NCBI GenBank assembly: GCA_036320915.1
Contig: JAXBDG010000009.1
Coordinates: 1,364,001 to 1,428,000, forward strand
Source: Linnemannia elongata
Lineage: Eukaryota; Mortierellomycota; Mortierellomycetes; Mortierellales; Mortierellaceae
DNA length: 64,000 nucleotides
Direction of reading: 5' to 3'
A program made the position numbers and the translations under genes. The notes below the pieces were generated by a model, which was not told the origin of the DNA, made no database searches, and worked only from the letters and a program-made list of their open reading frames with translations. How positions within the stretch are numbered: the first letter of the stretch is position 1; each line of letters opens with the position of its first letter. This document shows, one piece after another, positions 49,230 to 59,294 of the stretch.

Positions 49230-49274
49230 TGGTGGTGGTGGTGGTGGTGGTGGTGCGAGGGGGGGGGGGGGGGG
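49230..49274 (+). repeat. (GGT)8 plus G16 run
   Basis: Eight GGT units are followed by GCGA and sixteen G in a row on the plus strand. The sequence should form G-quadruplexes readily. Homopolymer length may be inexact. Confidence 0.8.
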
Positions 49275-50590
49275 TCTGTGAAAAAAAGGAAACAGAATTC
49301 TCGTCCCTGAAAGCGAGGCAACCATTTTGGTTTATGACCCTGCAGTATAGCATTACATCGCCACACGACCCCACTATTGCTGACAGGGACAACAAAGGGA
49401 CTTTTCTTATTCACGTTGATGCGCTTAATTGAGAAACACCATCTTCAAGTCTGCCGAGAGTCTTTGTTGTTGTTGTTGAAGTACTCTTCGCGATGAAAGA
49501 AGACATTGAAGTGGTTGCGGGGAGAGACGTTGACTTTTTTAAAGAACGTGGGGCCAATAAAAAAATGAATACGAGCAAAAAGGTGCAGAGGTGGAAAAGT
49601 ACGGGCAGAAAGGTGAAAAGACAAGAAACAGTGCAGCATTAAAAAAAACAGGCACAACTGACCAGTCGGTCATACAACAAACAAATCGTCTATCGCTCTC
49701 TGCTCCCTCTTCTCGTCCCATGATCTCTTCTCCCCCCCAATGGTTTTCTACAGTAACGCCAGTTTGTTTTTGTTGTTGCATGTTTTGTTGTTGCATGAAT
49801 GCTTTTGAATGTGTACAAAGAGAGAAAGAGAGTGGGTGCTGTAGTTGAGGGTGTGTAACTCCTCGGGCCTTTTCTCTGTTTCCTTCACAAGTAAGTTAAC
49901 TGCACACCTGAAAGATATGAGCAATTGGGCGTGTTGGCATTTGTTTATAGTTCTTCTCTTATTGACTGTTCATGTTATTGCTCATTGCCTATCTGAATGC
50001 TTCCGTGTCTGAACGGCCAATAAAAGTAGAAGACAACAAAACCTTGTCCTGTTGTGCTTCCTTCTCTCCCTCTCCCTCTCCCTCTCCCTCTCTCTCTTGT
50101 CCTTCTCATCTCGCTTTGATTCTTTCCACCAGTCGCCTCTGTTCCTTTTGTTTGTTTTTTCTGTGCATCTTGGATCGAACAAGATTCTTTCGCGCCTTTA
50201 CCCTTTTTCCTGCCCTCCTCCGAAGTTTCCTTCATCGAAGGCCCTTTGCCAATATCCTTTTGATTAGGCAAGTAGCACAGCGCCAGTACACCCCGATATC
50301 GTCTCACTCATCCATGACAACAACAAACAGCAACAACAAACAGCAACAACAACAACGACCAAAACCATTAACAACATCAACCGTTAGCACCCTTTTTTGT
50401 TGTCGATGTTTTGATTCTACTTTGTCACCCACATCATTCCTTCCTATATGGGCTGGTTTATCCACGCCTTTCGTAATAGAAATGTTCTTCCATACTTCTT
50501 TGCTAAAAGGAGAAATGGACGTACTGCGTGTGGTGTATGGCAAAGGACCAAATCCCAGGGTCTACTTTTCCCGTTGGCGCCCACATTACC

Positions 50591-50593
<3 letters not shown>

Positions 50594-50638
<45 letters not shown>
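50594..50638. repeat. (TC)n(TTTC)n microsatellite
   Basis: About a dozen CT dinucleotides run into four TTTC units on the plus strand, inside a CT-rich neighbourhood from 50050 onwards. Confidence 0.75.
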
Positions 50639-51103
50639 CCCGCCATTCATCACCTTTGATGCCCAAGGTTGCAGAGGTGGAACCAAAGTACCTACAATTT
50701 CACAAACTCACAATAATCAGCCGAGATGCAATGTTTTAGAATTTTTCTGTGTCTCTTTCTTGTCTATGTGGCCTGATTCCTGCTCCGGTACAATACTGTA
50801 GCCGTTTAGAAGTGGGAGGGGAAAAAATGTGAGAAGTGAGCATTGCTTGTGATTCTCAGCCTGAGACAAATCAGAGCAGACTGAAAGATGCGGAGACAAA
50901 TAGATGGACTGACGAACTTCGCAACCCTGTTCAGGGAAGAAACAGGGTCCACTTTTATCTTTTCTTTGGACGTCCTGAGAGTCATTGTTGGGTAAGATGG
51001 AGTGAGTTTACGTGAATGCGATAGTAAGAGGGGGAGAAGAGAGTTGACAATGTTTCTTTTTTATCGTTACGAGTCAGATACGCGTTGATAAACACACCTC
51101 TGT

Positions 51104-51127
51104 TGACAACAACAACAACAACAACAA
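51104..51127. repeat. (CAA)n microsatellite
   Basis: Eight CAA units in the gene-poor block. Mirror-type GTT repeats occur at 55181-55222. Confidence 0.7.
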
Positions 51128-54100
51128 ATCGGTAATATTATCATCAGCAGGGCACTGTATAAAGACGAAAATAAAAACAAACAAACGGTATGATTTCCTT
51201 GTATCGAAGCAAATGTTGAGAAGCGCCATATTGTAAGTAACGAAAGGTTCGCGTTATGTTGGCGTTTCCTGTGCACCTGTGACAGCAAAATATAAGGGGC
51301 AGGTATGGCATCGAGAACAGCAAGCGGAAGAGTGAGAGTCGAGCGAGAGTCGAGTGAGAGATGAGACAATTTGTCGTTCTTGTTGATCACTTATTTTGTG
51401 GTCAATTATTGATCGGTCCCTGGTTCCTGGTTCCAACGGCAGATACCCCTGATCACTCGACAAACGATGTGAGGATGACGTGAGATGTGGAAAGGTGTCT
51501 GTTTGTCTCATAAATACTCTCCTACACTCACACCACCCTTCAGTTGGGGCCTGAACTGTGTCTGTGTGTGTGTGATCAAAAATATGTTCTCTCACGACCT
51601 TTCAGCGCACACAAAAAACGGCACCTGTGGAGCGAGAGTTCGAGTCAAGTCGGTTAGTCTCGACAGTTCTCTCTCTTTGTTCAGGGTGTCAATGGGCGTT
51701 TACTTTTCTCTTTCATCTTTCCTGGTTAAGAAAGAGAGTTTTTTTGTCAGATACGAAAACCAACAAAACGGCGACATAGACAAGGGTGTGAGAGAGAGAG
51801 GGCGGAGGGGACGGTGAGAGGGGAGGATACCGAAAAAAACAAGGGCTTGAGCAACTCTATCTGGGTCGACCACTTACTCCACTGGAGAAAGCCAAAAAAA
51901 AAAAAAAAATAGGGACAGAATACGATAAAAGCATCCGCTAGGTGGGTGAGTATGTCCGAACAACGTTTGCCCGTCTTTCACGCTCGTCAACAACCTTCTT
52001 CATCTCTCTCCCTCTCCCTCGTACACCTACAAACCCGGACTGACATATGGGTTCTTTATGAGGGTCATGGTATGCAAATTTTGTTATTCCTGGACAGCGG
52101 ACAAGCACGACAGGCGGCCAAAGCTGCTGTGACCATTTTCAACAATGAGGGTCGAAAAACATAAAGTACACAAAAAAGAAAAAACAAACTCCGGAAAAGC
52201 TGTGCGACAGAAACTGAGAATGAAATTGAAAAAAGAGAGCAGCGAAAGGTGGGGAGGGAAGGGAAGGGTAATGGAGAGGAAGGGAGAGGGAGGGGATGTC
52301 AACAAAAGGACAACCGGTGTGTTTGGCTAAATATGTTTTAGAGAAAATGGAAATAAGGTATTAAGCTGACCAAGGACACAAAACACAAAGGAAAGAAGAA
52401 GAGAGATGGTGCCACGAAGTGGACAATCACCCTCGTTAGCGTCCTTTTTCTTTTTTGTCACTTGCTCTTGCATTCACTCTCTCTCTCGCTCTGCCCATCT
52501 CTTAGTATCGAGTCAACAAGGTGGAGGATGGAGAGGGTTTAGATCTGAGTGAGATGTGTTGGGTTGGATTAGGTTGAGGAAAAGTGGCAAGGACGGGGTC
52601 AAAAAAGACCACAATGATGAAGGCGAGAAGAGCAGGATCTTCGCCCAAGATCATCATCGTATCATCGTACACGCCTATTCTATCCTTTCCGACTGTCTCC
52701 CAATATGTGTATGTGGGTGGGTACACTTGCCTTCATAACGCAAAAATGCTTGGCAACCCTCTCACACGGCCAATTGGAAGAAAAGGAGGGATCAGACCTC
52801 CACTTTCCCTTCACCATTTTTTTTTTTTTTTTTTTTGCCTTCTGGCACCGCCTATTCACTTGTCATATGTAAATGAGGGTAACGAATTGAATTTCGTCCC
52901 TTTACCCCTGGTCGGTTGTGGTTGTGATGGCAAGGCATGTAAGAAATTAAAGTTATTGCTATCTGCCGATTTTTGTGAACCCTTGCAAAAGTTAACTTAA
53001 CATTGAAGATTCAGGCACCATTCGCATATTTTTTTTTTTCATGCGGTCCCTGCTTTCTTGCAAATGTTATTTTACTTGGTTTATGTTGTTGGTCATTATA
53101 GATATTCTTTATTTTTGGTTTGCCGCTGTTTCTTGCTCGAACGTTCAATATCTTTTACTCTTTATGCCTCATATCATTCACACGATTATCTCTCACGAGA
53201 GTAGAGTGGGTTTTATCTACGTTCATGAAAGGTCGACTTATTGCTATTACTCATTCGCTCTTTCTCTATGCTTTCTGTGGCTATTGGTTTTGATTGTGAT
53301 CTTTGTTTATTTTACCTGTCGTTGCAACGTTTTGTTCATCGAATTCCTTGTCCCACTTTTTTTCCCTTTATTTTGTTACCTGAGCGCGACAACACGTAGG
53401 CGATGCAACCTATCACAAGATCGATGACAAAGAAACAAGTACTGGCAAACGAGGGGTCTTTCTGAATTGTTGTTGCTCAAGAAGGCGTCGTAATATAGTG
53501 GTTTGCTTTTTTTGCTTGTGGTTCTTGTTGTTGCCGTTGTTCTTGTTGTTGTTATCGACTGTCAGCGTGCAGTATCTGAGGCGGGAAAAAAAAAGTTAAT
53601 TTCCCCTTGCCTTTTTTATGCAGTCTTTGTGTGGCAGGACAACATGAAGGGCGAAGGCTACTGTGATAAGGCATGGTTCATTGGCGGGGAGGGATTCCAG
53701 AGAAAAGGGGTTTTTGGGCGAGGAGAAAAGCAGCAGGAAGGAGGGAAGACGGTAATTGATGTTAAAGCCGAGATCGCGATTTCTTAATCTCATCCATCAT
53801 TCTATTTTTCACACGCTTTTTCATCCATTCGCATTTTGAAATTACAACGTGTCGCAAGAGAGCGAAAAGTAAACAAAAAAAAAAAGTGGTGGGTGCGTTG
53901 TACTCGGATTGCGCTATTACACTCTTGTTGTCGGGTGATATTATTTTGAAAGATGAAGGGGAGAATGATGTAGAAAGCAAGGATGGGGAGGTTGTGGGAG
54001 AGGTTGATGAAAATGATTTAATAAAAAATATGTACCTCTATTCTAGGAGGAGTAGTAGGTACCTGCTTATCGTAATAAGAGCATAAGAACAAAAAAAAAA

Positions 54101-54237
54101 CACCAAAGGGATTGGCGGATGGAGGGGTAGGAGCGAGGAGGAACGGACGGACGGAGGGTGGGGAGGAGTTAAATGCGATGATCATACTCTTGCCGAGAAT
54201 GACAATGCATGGGAGCCGCTCGTTTCTTGCTCTGATT

Positions 54238-54239
<2 letters not shown>

Positions 54240-54273
<34 letters not shown>
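54240..54273. repeat. T34 homopolymer
   Basis: Thirty-four consecutive T. A second T run of 33 bases follows 200 bp later, with a CCGT microsatellite between them. Confidence 0.85.
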
Positions 54274-54274
<1 letters not shown>

Positions 54275-54376
54275 GGTGTGTTATTATTATTGCTGTTTGG
54301 TAACCAACCCAGGGTAAGTTTGAGCGAGTGGGTGCTTGCATTGTCGTTTACTTTTGCCCTCCGCTTTGCCAAGCTG

Positions 54377-54398
54377 CCCGTCCGTCCGTCCGTCCGTC
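54377..54398. repeat. (CCGT)5 microsatellite
   Basis: Five CCGT units between two long T runs. The tetramer is GC-rich in an otherwise AT-rich setting. Confidence 0.8.
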
Positions 54399-54472
54399 GC
54401 TGCCTTGTTTGCATGCAACCACAAGAAAAACATAGACTATCCAACCGAAAAAATGTCATGCATGAATACAGC

Positions 54473-54475
<3 letters not shown>

Positions 54476-54508
<33 letters not shown>
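54476..54508. repeat. T33 homopolymer
   Basis: Thirty-three consecutive T. Flanks differ from those of the 54240 tract, so this is not a simple duplication. Confidence 0.85.
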
Positions 54509-54509
<1 letters not shown>

Positions 54510-55180
54510 GTTTAGTTGTTTATTTATGTATTTTGCATTCATGAATGAGTGTCTATTCGATGTATATGTATATAGTGCTACCTTTATGCGCACATCACTC
54601 AAGAAAACAAAACAAAAAAAAGAAAAAAAAACAAGCTCACTGACCTTCACTAAGACACTTGTACAACAACTCCCTCACTTTCAATTGGACCTTGACGAAA
54701 TAAAGTACATTTACTATTCATTCGCTAATTGTTTCTCTATTTCCCTTCTTGAGAACGTTTTCCGCGGAACAATTGGACATACTTCGATTGGTACGTCGAC
54801 CCTCAGGGGAAGGGGGAAGGGGAGTAAGGTGACCAAGGGGAGCGAGAATTTTTTTTGATGTGATAACAAGAAACCATTTTGACAGGAGACGAAGAAAAGG
54901 TCTGAAAGAAGTGTGAAAACACACGAAAAGAAAAGGTACAGAAGTCGGAGGAAAAGAAAAGGCAAACATGGATGTGGCACTGTATGCGTGTGCGTGTGCT
55001 CGAAAGAAGAGAGTGTATGCAGGACACAAAAGCAAATATAAACACACACACAAAAAAAAGGTTCAATCAAAGCAGACATCGAATGTGTGTGCTAAGGCGG
55101 TGCAAAAAGTGTATACCTCTTGTTTGTCGAATATGTCATGTTGTTGCCATTCGTTTCTTTTCTTTTGGTGCCTTTGTAAC

Positions 55181-55183
55181 TGT

Positions 55184-55222
<39 letters not shown>
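55181..55222. repeat. (GTT)n microsatellite
   Basis: About fourteen GTT units with one GAT interruption. Low-complexity sequence about 650 bp downstream of the THOC1 stop codon. Confidence 0.8.
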
Positions 55223-55878
55223 CCGCATGAGCTCTTCTTGAACCCCCTCTCTGAGACGAAATACGAAAATTCAATCGTTTGTCACCGTTGTGCGCGATCA
55301 CCAAAGACCAGAGGTGGCCAAAGAATCAAAGGCAAAGGGCCAGAAAGAGGTGGGAAGGCCGAAGGCCTGAAATCAAGAGTGAGAGAAACCAGGAAGAATG
55401 GCAGACAATTAGCAGCGAGTCGCTTGACAGAACGGAAAGAATGGGATGGAATGAGAGGAGCGAGAGACAGTGCTTTTTTTGCTCACATTTTGCAGCCTAT
55501 CGACAACAAATCCTCTCATTCAGTTGCACTTGCTCTTCTTCATTTGTACGACGTTGTGAATATCTGTCAATGTTAAAAAAGAGGGAGGGCATTGAGGACC
55601 TGCGCAAAAACAGGTTTGCCAAAGCTAACAGCCCAGATGGAGCCAACCGTTTGCCACTATTCACAGTGTGCAAGGTTTGCAATTATTAGGTTTCCTGCAC
55701 ATTTTAGTAGTTTGGTGGCCGAGCCTTGATCAACCCCAGCACCACGAGCCCTTGAGAAAAGACTTAAAATTTCCAGTCAAAGACATTTGAGCCTCAATGA
55801 GGCAACCAAAGCGAACTAAGATTTTTCTGGGATTTGCCATTATGGCTAGAAGCTGTGCTTTATGATAATGCTGAATGT

Positions 55879-58821
55879 CTATGACGATGAAGAGTTGTGG
55901 TCGAGCGCAGGATCCGTTTCCATGACGGTGTCGGCATCGACTGCTGGTTTATCCGTTGGTGAAGCAGATCCGTCGTTCGCAGCCTTGGTCTTGTCATCCT
56001 GGCCTTCTGTGGCTTCCGTCGTTGATGCTGCTGTTGCTGCTGGTGCCGCAGGTGAAGGCGTGGACGGTGTTGATATATCTACAGAAGCAGCGTCTGTCTT
56101 GACGTCAGCATCGTCTCCAGCAGGGTTTGCCTCTTTCATGACCTCATCCTCCTGTGCTCCATTCTCGCCCTGAGAAGGTTTCACCTCACCGCCAGCCTCT
56201 GCTTGTTCCTGTGTACCAGCCTGGCCGCCAGCCTCGGCACTCTCCTCTGCTGGTGGCTCGGGAACCTTGCCTCCATTCTCGCGGACCATATCCTCAAAAG
56301 CCTTATCTTCCTTGATAGCATTCGCTAGTCCGTCAAAGTCGAATTTGAGGTTATCGTAGAGATGAATATACTGCTGCACGCCGAGTCGGAAAGCCCTCCA
56401 CATCCTTCCCTGATCCCTCTCCTTCGCTTCCTCTTCCTTTTGAGCCAAGACTTCCTTATCCTTGTTCTGAAGTTTTCTCATCATGTCCTCCCGTTTTCTC
56501 AAACGTCCCACATCATACAAGTACGAGTCCACATCTCGAGGGGGCTTATAGCTTCCAAATCCAGGCTCTTCCCACTCTCGGTCTGCAACCTCGCGCCACA
56601 ATTCTGTCAAGGACGCACAGCCGAGTCTCTGCTTCAACGGCGCCATCTTTTCCGACAGACGCTTGCGCTTCTGGCCCGTCTGTTCAACTTTCTCGGCTGT
56701 CCATGAGGGCTTCTCAAATGGTTGACAGCTCTCAGCTTTCCATTGCACCTATATACACAAAAGGGTCACAAAATATGTTAGTAACTTATCTATCTAGAAT
56801 GTAAGGAGATCTTCACATCGCTATACCACACAAATACGATAAATAATTACCCAGCTCTCATCATCCTTGAGTACTTCTTCGACCGTGCTCACGAACGAAG
56901 AATCGCCAGTCTCGAGTCCAGCCGCCTTCAGGTGCTTGAGGATTGTGGGCCGGGTGGTCTCAGTCCATTCCTGGTCCTTAGCATCCAAGATCCATTGCGA
57001 CAAGAATGGCCGGTTAGGCGTCGTAATCTTGGCCTGTGCTTCTCTGGCGGCCAAGTTGTGGCTCTGCAAGTATTGGACCATAATCAAGAACTGGACGAGA
57101 ATGTGTTTCCTGAAATACGGGTCCACAATCTATTTAGGCCAAAATTACATATGCTTAGTATCCATGTCATTGCGCAAATGCACATGCGTACTTTTGTTAC
57201 TGTTAATGGGACAATGGGTTACCTCAAGTTGTAACAGTTTGGGGCTAGTAAGGAACTTTGGGAAATATGTGCTTGGCGGGCTCGTCCTGTCCTTGTTCGA
57301 GCTGTGTTTCTTTTTCTCCACGGTTTGGCTAGCTGCTGACTCGGTGACTGATTCTGACGTGGGTGCATCTGTAGTTGCGCTGGCTGATTCCGTCCTCTGG
57401 CCGCGAGATTTCTGCTCCTCTTCCTCAATCGACGCGAACTTGGCGAGAGTTTTGTCCATGCCTTCCCGCAGCTTGGCCATGTTGTCTGTTGAGTTGATGA
57501 GCAAGTTCGGGTTGTTGAAGAATGACTGGAGGCCCCAGAAATCAGTGTAGAATCGCGACTGTGCTTTGGCAGTCTCATCTGGCTTATCCTCCTCCATCTG
57601 TTCCTTGGCGGGTGATCCGGTTTCTATAATATAGAAAATAGAAGTAGTACACGTCAAGTCATAGGCTCATGGCGATTGTGTGACTAAAATATAACATGCA
57701 ATCAATCACAATGCACACCTTGATCGACATCCATAGCTTCACCAGCGGGAACTCGAGAGTCATCACCCTTTTGAGACCGAGGAGTGGAAGCCAGTTCTGG
57801 AACAATCACCACATCGTCACTCTCAACAAGGGTAACGTTGTCTGTGTTGAATTCTCCCTTGAGGTTGACTCCTGATCGCTCCGTGATGGGAAAAACACTT
57901 GACAGCAACATCAGGATACGCCCACACAAGACCGTGTTCTTTGCCTTTGAAAGTCGTCGGAGGAGCTCGTTGCAGATTCGAAGAAATGACAATCCTTTTC
58001 CTTTGGTGCTGGCGATACCCTATTGATTTAAGATCTTGCACGTTAACGTTTGTAACGAATGATCATCAGGTACAACATACGACCGAGCCGTAAATAACTA
58101 CCAACAATAAACAAAACGCTACTTACAGAGGTGAAAATATCCACACGCGATTCCAGATAATAATAGACTTGCTCGCCGCACTCGACCGTCTGCATGTCCA
58201 AAACTTCCTCAAGGAGATGGATGGGGGTCAACTGCTCGACGAGTTCAAGTTCCGAGCAGCGCAAAAGAAGGTCGAGGCATCGGAAGAGCGCGTCCTTGAG
58301 TCGCTCAATGTCTGATCCCAGTTCGTTCTAGTGGTTGTGGGTGCCCATCGACAGAACGTTGAATAAGCGCGCGTGCGGAAAAGGTGCAGGAGTGTTTGGT
58401 GGAGTTCGTTAGCGGCCAATTTTCGTCGAATATCGATCCAGGGCAAATTTGATCAGGACGATGCGATGCATGTTGGTGATGGAGCCTGCCGCGACGACGA
58501 TGCCGAAGACGAAGAGGGGGTGGAAGATGGCCAGTCCTTTTGTGGTTCAGCGAGTTATACCTGGATCGAAAAGAGCGTCATCTTGAAAGCACCCTCTAGG
58601 AGAGAATGCCGGTCGAGCACTTTGTATTTGTCCAGTTCGGGCACAAGGATAGACTTAACGGCGGTATCCAGGGCTGTAATTCGGCTCTTGAATGTCTTAT
58701 CGTCAAGAATGTCGTCTGTTATGCTCGTGTGTTCTTTTGTTTCTGTCAAGATACGGCTGATAGCATCTGCTGTGTTCAGCAGTGGCCCAAAGGGGGGCAA
58801 TCGAAGCGCTGAGCTTGGCAT
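55879..58821 (-). CDS. THOC1: THO complex subunit 1 (Hpr1 family)
   Basis: A subunit of THO/TREX, which couples transcription to mRNP assembly and nuclear export. Six exons (58561-58821, 58127-58327, 57719-58019, 57223-57623, 56851-57129, 55879-56748) give 770 residues. Family-typical segments are FLRICNELLRRLSKAKNTV with LCGRILMLLSSVFPITERSG, YTDFWGLQSFFNNP, FPKFLTSPKLLQLE, then DPYFRKHILVQFLIMVQYLQ and ESWVQWKAESCQPF. These run in the same order as in human THOC1. The C-terminal part is acidic and low in complexity (Ala/Glu/Thr-rich); I see no clear death domain, which animal THOC1 has. Intron 1 is 232 bp but carries no frame that joins both sides, so no exon is thought to be missing. The start codon lies 473 bp from the divergent YTH gene. 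Confidence 0.92.
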
Positions 58822-59294
58822 GGATTGTATGTTTGTCTTGTGTATGTTTGGAGATTTGAAGTAGTGTTATGTCGTGCGCCGTGATGGATCCGATCCTTGT
58901 AGATTAGGGCTGTTGTTCAAGTGATGGTGGTGGCAGCTGATTAGTGTACAAGTCGTGAGGGTGGCGATGGTTACAGGCAAGAAATACGTATGGTTCCTGT
59001 CCTTGGATGCGTTGGTTTGAGTGTGTGCGAATGTGGGGAAGAGAAGAGTAAGGAGGGGAAACAGCACACGCCGCCTCTGGTTATTTCACTGTGGATTTTG
59101 GGTGGCGTCGAAGCTATATGACTGCTTTCCACTCAACCTGGTTCGAGCGAAAGAACGAAGCTCATGTACAATTGTCAAGCATCATTCACCCATTTAAAAC
59201 AGGACCAACACACGCGACAGACTTTCCTCGCACTATTAAAGGCGACGCTTCAATAGACACCTCGGACAGGTAGAGGCTATTCTACACCATAACC
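58822..59294. promoter_or_regulatory. Divergent promoter region THOC1 / YTH
   Basis: The 473 bases between the two start codons must drive both genes. TATTAAAGG near 59235 could be a weak TATA element for the plus-strand gene. No other motif was identified. Confidence 0.6.

Larger units (their letters stand above)
38129..55878. other. 17.7-kb region without recognisable genes
   Basis: No ORF here shows a known domain, and none could be spliced into a longer protein by eye. Elsewhere genes come about every 3-4 kb. The block contains long GA and CT tracts on either strand, GT/AC/CT/GTT/CCGT microsatellites, six homopolymers of 17 bases or more, and scattered ATTTA-like AT-rich stretches. I saw no reverse transcriptase, transposase, tRNA or snRNA signature. 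It could be long regulatory DNA, non-coding transcripts or a decayed region. Confidence 0.6.

Noticed and set aside
49972..50739. A 255-codon ORF on the plus strand in the gene-poor block
   Set aside because: Its composition follows the CT repeats and CAA runs (Ser/Leu/Pro and Gln stretches), there is no domain-like segment and no splice partner was found.
53041..53427. A 128-codon hydrophobic ORF resembling a membrane protein
   Set aside because: The region is T-rich, which gives Phe/Leu/Val by chance; no family motif or supporting exon was seen.
38129..55878. Search for tRNA, U-snRNA, SRP, RNase P or 5S genes and CRISPR arrays
   Set aside because: No conserved core sequences of these RNAs and no spaced direct repeats were seen by eye; a covariance-model search could still find some.
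58328..58560. A possible extra THOC1 exon within intron 1 (frame reading RRKLAANELHQTLLHLF)
   Set aside because: It has no usable splice borders keeping frame, and exon 1 to exon 2 already align without a gap to the THOC1 family.
59101..59200. GGTTCGAGC near 59140 as a tRNA T-arm
   Set aside because: No matching acceptor stem or D-arm could be drawn around it.
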